From positions 62,001 through 126,000 of the forward strand of contig JADGJC010000050.1 of assembly GCA_027596075.1 (NCBI GenBank): a DNA stretch of 64,000 nt, read 5' to 3'. Positions 57,853 to 64,000 of this stretch are shown here, piece by piece (positions within the stretch are counted from its first letter, which is position 1; the number at the start of each line of letters is the position of its first letter). The notes under the pieces are model-generated. The model saw only the letters and a list, made by a program, of their open reading frames with translations, was not told the origin of the DNA and did no database searches. The DNA is from Rhizophlyctis rosea (Eukaryota; Chytridiomycota; Chytridiomycetes; Rhizophlyctidales; Rhizophlyctidaceae). The translations under genes and the position numbers were made by a program.

Positions 57853-58179
57853 TCAACGGCAGTAAGCCATGCACCTCCCGTAGCATTCATTAGATAAGCT
57901 CCTAGTTCCGCATCGGGCGTAGCACTGGTCGGTGCAAGAGGTAGGTGGGGCAGTGGTGGTGGGAGGAGGGATGTAGACGGTAGTGGTGGTAGGAGTGGTG
58001 GTGCAGGTTCCGTAGGCCATGCATCGGCCGTAACACTCGTCGAAGTTGGGGTTGGTGTATTGCCTGGCGCTGGGGCATTGGTTGTAGCAGCAGGCAGAGG
58101 TGGAGGCACGCTTCTCGATGACGGCCGCGGAGGCGGAGGTGAGGGCGAGGACAAGGACGGTGGCGGTTTTGATGAACAT
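57853..58179 (-). CDS. Small secreted protein with two Cys repeats
   Basis: Single exon, 108 residues; I do not recognise a named family. Signal peptide MFIKTATVLVLALTSASAA, then VIEKR, a Kex2-like dibasic site, so the mature chain probably begins ASTSACC. Two Cys modules follow: CCYNQCP ... DECYGRCMAYGTC and CTDQCYARCG ... NECYGRCMAYCR. The shared core is ECYGRCMAY. They are joined by a Thr/Pro spacer (PTTTTVYIPPPTTTAPP). An in-frame extension upstream of the ATG lacks a signal peptide and spans the TATA box, so the ATG at 58179 is chosen. An extracellular structural or effector-like role is possible but unproven. Confidence 0.8.
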   Translation of the reverse strand: MFIKTATVLVLALTSASAAVIEKRASTSACCYNQCPSARQYTNPNFDECYGRCMAYGTCTTTPTTTTVYIPPPTTTAPPTSCTDQCYARCGTRSLSNECYGRCMAYCR

Positions 58180-58265
58180 GATTGGTTTCGGTTGATGTGT
58201 AGAAGATCTGATGTTTTGCGATCGGGATGTTTGAACGGTTATGGAAGAGCTCCAGTGATCCTTGT

Positions 58266-58273
58266 CTTTTATA
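58266..58273 (-). promoter_or_regulatory. TATA box of small secreted Cys protein gene
   Basis: TATAAAAG on the minus strand, 87 bases before the ATG at 58179. Confidence 0.65.
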
Positions 58274-60045
58274 TCTTTCACACACACAGCCGAGCAGCAA
58301 GGCTCAAATGGAAATGATGGACCCTGGTGGGGTAGAGGAACATGGAAGGTAAGCTTTGCTTCCATTTTGAACGGGTGCCTTCTCAACGCCTCGGGACGCG
58401 CTCCTTCCAACCATCCGTTTCCCAAATCCGCATATCAATCCCCGCGTGCCCTTTGAGGCTAGCTGCACGCACCGCCCACTATCTATTGCGGATTTGAAAG
58501 ACGTGGTCTTGGGTGAGCTCTTGGAAATGATCGCATGAAAAGGGTAGTTGAGATCGCCGAAGCGGCGGCGGTGGCACACACCACCAGAAGTAACCTGGAG
58601 GAGGATGGACGAACACGAGCTTCGAGAGCATTACAACTTTAACCCCACCAACATTATGCGTGCAAGGTTTCTTGCCTACCGACGGTAGGACACAACTACC
58701 ATCTTTGCTGTTTACAGCCTCAATCCGATCCAAAAAGGGTTTGACATGCTTGCACATTCCCCGCGTTTGGTTGCAATGCGACGTTCCGGGGGCTCCGTCT
58801 TCCGAAGGCCAGCGATAACGCGTCGCCAAAGACCATTTTTAGTAGAGACGGAAGCCCGACTCTCCGAACAGTAAACGGAGACCGCATGGCATATTGGAGG
58901 CTAAGATCATGCGTTCACACCTGGGGTCAAACTTTGGGTCAAACGTGTTCTTTGGCCTCCAAGGCTCCAACGTCCAAACACTCTCATGTTCAGCCGCTAA
59001 CCAGGGTGGTGCGCCTATTCACATACGCCCATTGCCTAAGAGTTGTCAAGCGAGAGTGGCCGTCGTTACGGTCTCGATGATGATCGCTGCGGAAATATGA
59101 CTCGAGAACTTCGGAAGACAAGTTCGAGGAGACGGCTCAAACCGAATAGTATGATTAGCTTCCGCGTAGCATCGATGTATGCGAAGAACACTCAAAGTAA
59201 TCAAGGATTGGAACGACAAAGGTGGCATACGGTGATTGTGCAAACTCCCAGTCGTCAGCAAACATTTCAGATGTGAGTACCTTGCTGCCGTGCATTCAGG
59301 GATGACAGCAGGTTGATGCCATTGCCTTCAGGTAAGGGTCAAATAAAGGCTTTACAGATTTGTCGCCGTGAAGGATTCACTGACGCAACCATCCGCTGCT
59401 GCACGCTCCACACATAACTCACTGGGTGATCAGTTTCAGAGTTTAGGATTCACTGCTCGGTCCATTTCTTTTACTCTGTCGATTTTTGATGGCACCCCAT
59501 CTGATCCTGACAATCAACATGGTCAGCAAAAATTACAGTCTTCGAAAAGCATGATAGTTTCTTCCTCATACAAGTAGATACAAGGTTACTTCTTCGGATA
59601 TCAAATAACTTATAATGGGTCCTTAGGGTGTACACGCAACTGATGAGCAAGCGAAATTCAAACTGGTGGAGAGAAGGTGGTGGTGCAAGCGGCAATGAGT
59701 GGCGCCAACTGTGCCGCCAAACCAGGAGCTGGGTAACTCTCAGCATCACGTGCGTGGCTTCCCATCCGCCTGCTGCCATGTGAAAATCGGTGAACCGCCG
59801 CCACGCATTCGGATGATCTCAGCCCATCGCCCCGCTGCTCCCCCCCAGCTCGTGCTCGCTGCTCAGTCTGCTCACCTGTCGCCCCGTTCATTCGCCCCTG
59901 TCCCACTTCTCCTGCTCCGCATTTCGGAGAACGGAAGCGCTATCCGGGACACTTTCACACACCAATAAAACCAAGGATCTAGCAACCCTTTGACGAAGTC
60001 GACCTCGTTATCACCAAGGGTGCTCGTCACACAGAGTATACAAGG
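58274..60045. other. Long intergenic region
   Basis: About 1.8 kb between divergent genes. A plus-strand frame at 59699-59968 and several others show no resemblance to known proteins. A C-rich, TC-rich stretch near 59830-59920 leads toward the acyltransferase start and is probably its promoter. No RNA gene recognised. Confidence 0.4.
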
Positions 60046-61510
60046 ATGTCAGACGCGGTAACAAACGGCAATGGCACAACCGTGTCGCGAAAATCACCTC
60101 GCACTGTACCGGAATGGCTTCGAATTCTCCGGAACATTCGAGCTATCCTCACCTTGACACTATGGGTTCTGTATGTATCCCTTACCCTTTGGCTGTTCTT
60201 ATCCTCCCACCTGGAGCTATTTTTACATCACTTCTGATCATACTCACCCCACAGCCTCGTACTACCTCTTAACGTCGCCCAAGTCCTCTCCCTCATCGTC
60301 CTTCCCTTCTCTCGTAAACATGTAATGCTTTTCAATGGACGGATCGCGGGCTTGACGTGGTATTGCTTGCAATGGTATTTTGAGCGGATAGCGAAGGGGA
60401 AAGTCACATTTTCTGGAGATAAGGTATTGTCTATGACCTGCAATTGTTGGGGCGTGTGCAGAATCTTAGACGAATCAATCCGCAATACTCATAAATTGCT
60501 TTGATCTTGGTCAGCTCCCTATGAAGGAAAGCGCGATCGTTTTCAGTAATCACGTCGGCTGGACCGATTTCTGTAAGTGGATGCCAGTCGGGCGCGATTG
60601 TACGATGCGCCTCGCAACGTGCTCATTCCTGCCCAATTAGACCTCTTACACTCTCTTGCAACGCGTAAGAAGATGCAGAGCAGCTGCAAGTATTTCGCAA
60701 AGGACTCTCTGAAATGGGTATGCCTGCATTTAAACTTCTTATTTACGTGCTACCGGCTTATCGGATCGTTGTACAGCTTCCGGGCTTTGGGTGGGGCATG
60801 TGGCTGATGGGAATGATCTTCCTGAAGCGTGATTGGACATCTGACAAGAGCAAGATCGAGGGCATCTTCTCTGCCTTGAAAACAACGAGGATTCCCGTGT
60901 GGATTGTCAGCTACTTGGAAGGGACGAGGATCACTAAGCAGAAGCTTGCGGAGGTATGAAAGATGTGGCTGGGATGAGGAAAGGAGATCAGCCCATTGAA
61001 TCCGTCGGTTGACTCTGAGAATTTTGCAGAGCAAAGCATTCGCTGAGAAGCGAGGACTACCCGTATTGAACAATGTCCTCATTCCGAGAACAAAGGGATT
61101 CATAGCCACCGTAAATGTAAGTCCCCATCCATCTTTCCACGCGTCCTAATGAAAGACGCGGCATCCCAGTTTGTTTACTTATCTGTTCATACCGATTACC
61201 GCAACCGCAGTCCTTCCGCAACACCCAAGTCCGCGCCATCTACGACTTCACTATCGCCTACTACGACAACGAAAAGGGCATCCAAGTGCCCCCTTCCATC
61301 GTGCGCATCCACTCCCATCGCGTGGACAAGGACTACAAGTTCCATGTCCATGTGAAGCGGTACTTGATTGAGGACTTGCCGAGCGATGACGATGAGTTGC
61401 ATCAGTGGGTGATGGATCGGTATGTGGAGAAGGACAAGTTCTTGGGAGGGTTGAAGGAGAGGTGGACGGAGGGGCTGGAGTTGTTCGATGTGGAGAGTGT
61501 GTTTTATTGA
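60046..61510 (+). CDS. Lysophospholipid acyltransferase (AGPAT/LCLAT type)
   Basis: Transfers acyl groups from acyl-CoA to lysophosphatidic acid or another lysophospholipid in the ER membrane. Exons 60046-60170, 60255-60423, 60515-60572, 60641-60717, 60777-60953, 61030-61116, 61211-61510; 330 residues, consistent phases. Motif I is NHVGWTD (NHx4D, about 113-119), motif II is FLKRDW, motif III is EGTR and motif IV is LPVLNNVLIPRTKGF. N-terminal hydrophobic segments lie at about 30-62. The FxxR spacing, the LPRTKGF motif and the C-terminal YDFTIAYYD resemble AGPAT3-5 and LCLAT1, the lineage that also includes Slc1-unlike fungal enzymes. The exact lysolipid is open. Confidence 0.92.
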
Positions 61511-61592
61511 TGATGGGGAAGTTAGAATGGAATGAACCTCTAGTGTGTGTTGCCCATGTTTGTGGTTTGATGTTTTTGGGTAGTCTTTCTGG

Positions 61593-61598
61593 AATAAA
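61593..61598 (+). terminator. AATAAA polyadenylation signal of acyltransferase gene
   Basis: AATAAA lies 83 bases after the stop of the acyltransferase gene, in a T-rich context. Confidence 0.55.
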
Positions 61599-61833
61599 AC
61601 ATGAACATTGGGTGCAATAGATCTTTGGTATATGGATTTGCGTTCTGACCAACTGGAGATTACATGAACGAAGATACTTATATCTGCTTGCACTATTCAC
61701 TGATGTTCGATATGAAAGGGGGAAAATTACATCTGTACATAATCTACATAACAACTTCCTACTAATTAAGAAAAGCGAAATTTATACACGTCTGCTGCCG
61801 ACCGGAAACACGCAAAGACTCTGTTGAGAATGG
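61599..61833. other. Gap between convergent genes
   Basis: Short AT-rich gap between the acyltransferase and GH26-like genes; nothing further recognised. Confidence 0.4.
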
Positions 61834-63737
61834 TCAGAGCGTTCTCGTTTCCGGATCAGCATCTCGCCACGGCGACGCGTTTCGACGTTCTCGATCCGCA
61901 TCAATCTCCTCCACCTCGGCCTCCCCCATCCTGGTATCCACACTGGAGCGATTGGACGCAACCCCTCCTCCACCCACCCCAACTGACGAGAGCGGCCTGT
62001 CAGCACTAGTCCTCCTAGACGCCGGCGACCCAGGCCCCAATTCCGCCATCTCAAAATTGATAATCGTATCCGAATCATCCACCTCCTCCTCCACCACCTC
62101 CCCCTTCCCACTCTCACTCTCACTGCCCGAACTGAACCCCCTCGCATGTAATCGACTAGCCCCCTCCACATCTCCCCCAAGACCCGCCTCCCTCTCCCTC
62201 CTCTTCTTCCTCATCCTCTTCCGAATCGCCATCCCCGCCAAAACACCCACCACCAAAAGCGGCAAAAGCACCAACGTCGCCAACGCAACCCTCGTCACCC
62301 TACTATTATCATCCTGCTTCCCACCCCCACCGTTACCCCACGACCCTTCCGGCTTCACCCACGTCGTCGCATTTCCATTCGGCTTCGCCCACACGACGCC
62401 ATCATCAACCGTCATCAAATCATTCATAAATTCCGTAAACACGTCCATCTTGCTCGAGTTGGCGTTCTGGTAGTCCAACCACAACCCTTGCTCGTAGTCC
62501 GTGCCTTGGTCGATGATCTCGTAGAGGCAGACCATTTTGAGGCGCGGGAAAGTTTGCATGAAGGTTGTGTTGAAGAATTGGCCCCACCAGGTTTTTTTGA
62601 TTGTTACGGCGTCGGGGCCGGCGGTGTCGCTGTAGTCGGCGTTGAGGTGGTGGACGGCGCCGGTTTCGGAGATCATCATGGGTTTTTTGTAGTTTACGGC
62701 GTAGGTGTTGTAGAAGTTTGAGAGGGAGGGGAGGAGGGTGCCGGTTATGATGTCGGGGATGTAGGAGGCGTTGGGAATGCTCTGTTGTGAAGTGCATGTT
62801 TGGTATGAGAAATGAGATTCACTTTGATCATTCGAATTGGGATGCATGCACCGAGATCCAAATCACTTACGTTCTCAACCCATGGAAACGCGTTTCCGCG
62901 ATGGTATATTGCTAGCCCGACCCAGTCCACATATTGCTCGCCCGGCCAGTATGGAGAGTACGGATCGTCCTTGCTGGTCAAGCTGCCGTCCCCATCCTTG
63001 TCCAAAGCCTTGTAATTGTCGGTATTGTTCACCGCGGAAAATGGTTCGCCAGGGAAGGGGTATCCTCTGCCTTCGAAGGGTGACCATACCAACGCAGTTT
63101 GGTTCGCTGTTTTGGCGTCGCGGAGCATGTTGTATAGTGCGCGCCAGACTGTGATCAAATCCAACGGTTGTTGACCGTATGGCTTCCATGCGCCGTTAAA
63201 ACCTACATGATGCATGAGAAACAACGAATGAGAATCGAAGTTGGAGCTCGTAGCGATGTGATGGTCGAAGAAAATTAACTCACCAGGCGCAAATCTCAAA
63301 AACACCTTCCTGCCCCTCTCATTGAACTGCCTACATCGATCCACAATGTACTGCAAGTCCCTCTGCTGAACATACTTCAACCCCTTCGTAGGCAACACGC
63401 TGAGGTACAATATCGCGTCCGTCGCGGTGTGATCCAGCAATTCGAACGGTGGGATTTGAGAAGAGGATTCGGGAAGGCTTTGTGCGAAGTGAAAGAATGA
63501 TGCGTTGCGACCTAGGCGGGAGTTGTAGTTTTCGGGGGTATCATGACCTTCGGATAGGTCTAGCCATGGTCCTAGGTAGTGTTGACCGTCCAATGGTTCG
63601 AGGATAGCGAGTTGTTGTCCGTTCATGTCTGGTGATGAACTTGCTGGTGCGCCGGGACCTTGAGCGGATGTGGAAGGAGGGAAGAAGGTGAAGAGGGACG
63701 CGAGGAATAAGAGGAGTATTCGAATGTTCCGGGACAT
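61834..63737 (-). CDS. GH26-like glycoside hydrolase, membrane-anchored, catalytic position altered
   Basis: Type I membrane protein with an extracellular (beta/alpha)8-type domain like GH26 mannanases. Exons 63737-63284, 63202-62871, 62781-61834; 577 residues. Signal peptide MSRNIRILLLFLASLFTFF. The segment VFLRFAPGFNGAWKPYGQQP corresponds to the family's RFAPEMNG acid/base region, but Gly stands where Glu is expected, at the exon join. The nucleophile-like Glu is present in PMMISETGA. An EF-hand-like loop DKDGDGSLTSKDD lies in the domain. After a Gly/Asn linker come one helix (VALATLVLLPLLVVGVLAGMAI), a basic RKRMRKKRR stop-transfer and an acidic Ser-rich tail of about 110 residues. It may be a binding or sensing protein rather than an active enzyme (inference). 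Confidence 0.8.
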
Positions 63738-64000
63738 GTTCGGCAGGTGAAACGCGAAATTGTTTATGTGGTGATGCATGGTGCGTGTGCAATGCAATGG
63801 GTGGGGTTGAAGGCCCATGGGGAGTATGAGTGATGGTTAGAGGGGGTATAGTGAGAAACACTAAGTGTCAAAGATGCGAATGGAGGGACAGACGTAGGCT
63901 GAGACTCGGAGGATGATGGGATGGTTTCGGGGATGATCTGTGATGAAAATAAATAGTGAACCCCCACATGCATGGGAAGATGGGGTGACAGGGATGAGTA
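63738..64000. other. Upstream region of GH26-like gene
   Basis: 263 bases to the window edge. The in-frame extension above the ATG at 63737 shows no signal-peptide character. No TATA box of standard form is seen. Confidence 0.35.

Noticed and set aside
58479..58829. Minus-strand open frame of 116 codons upstream of the small secreted protein
   Set aside because: No signal peptide, domain or transcription signal; not supported.

Overview
The window is nuclear DNA of a fungus. It carries about 25 protein-coding genes on both strands, almost all split by short introns of about 50-90 bases (usually GT...CAG or GT...TAG, often with a CTAAC/CTGAC-like branch sequence). A Gti1/Pac2 (WOPR) regulator and a CBM18 chitin-binding module joined to a GH114 hydrolase point to fungi. 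High intron density (13 exons in a 336-residue protein) and several genes that resemble animal ones (MFSD1-type carrier, ZDHHC1-type palmitoyltransferase, DNAJC7-type co-chaperone, paxillin-like LIM protein, CLYBL) suggest an early-diverging lineage, perhaps Chytridiomycota. The lineage is inference. Exon joins were worked out by hand; where stated, all exon phases add up.

Layout. 1-2406 (-): hormone-sensitive-lipase-type esterase, 3' end outside the window. 3144-4833 (+): WOPR regulator. 5032-6668 (-): DHHC palmitoyltransferase. 7115-8343 (+): DUF1295 membrane reductase. 8499-10704 (-): ORC4. 11033-11828 (-): unknown basic protein. 12146-13704 (+): double hot-dog acyl-CoA thioesterase. 13789-15452 (-): C2H2 zinc-finger factor. 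15990-17870 (-): 6-phosphofructo-2-kinase/fructose-2,6-bisphosphatase. 18867-20215 (+): CBM18-GH114. 20577-21060 (+): SemiSWEET-sized PQ-loop protein. 21501-22513 (-): F-box-like gene with a tandem duplication and a frame break. 22983-24563 (+): MFS carrier. About 26462-27267 (+): Cys-rich single-pass membrane protein.

27375-29537 (-): membrane-anchored aldehyde dehydrogenase. 29868-31034 (+): RING/TRAF-type protein. 31234-32197 (-): LIM protein. 32798-35025 (+): TPR-J-domain co-chaperone. 36253-38386 (+): DUF676-type lipase. 38650-40016 (-): deoxyhypusine synthase. 40777-41853 (+): thioredoxin-reductase-like oxidoreductase. 42817-43854 (+): poorly resolved gene. 44213-45228 (-): SDR. 46240-47821 (+): LRR membrane protein with one exon per repeat. 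48235-49977 (+): CLYBL-like lyase. 51555-53711 (+): choline-transporter-like protein. 55419-56869 (+): secreted GDSL esterase. 57853-58179 (-): small secreted twin-Cys protein. 60046-61510 (+): lysophospholipid acyltransferase. 61834-63737 (-): GH26-like membrane-anchored protein.

The genes do not form one pathway or a recognisable biosynthetic cluster. Loose themes are lipid metabolism (esterase, thioesterase, fatty aldehyde dehydrogenase, lipase, acyltransferase, choline-transporter-like protein) and the cell surface or carbohydrate (CBM18-GH114, GH26-like, GDSL, LRR protein, secreted Cys proteins). Many neighbours are divergent with short shared upstream regions. No rRNA, convincing tRNA, intact transposon or CRISPR array was seen. 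Non-coding oddities include a 12/13-bp minisatellite, a coding-compatible 12-bp array, a composite inverted/direct repeat, a G-quadruplex-type tract and diverged tandem repeats. I found no clear-cut new biological system. The best leads are the GH26-like protein with an altered catalytic position and an embedded EF-hand-like loop, the two secreted or membrane Cys-rich proteins, and the repeat structures.
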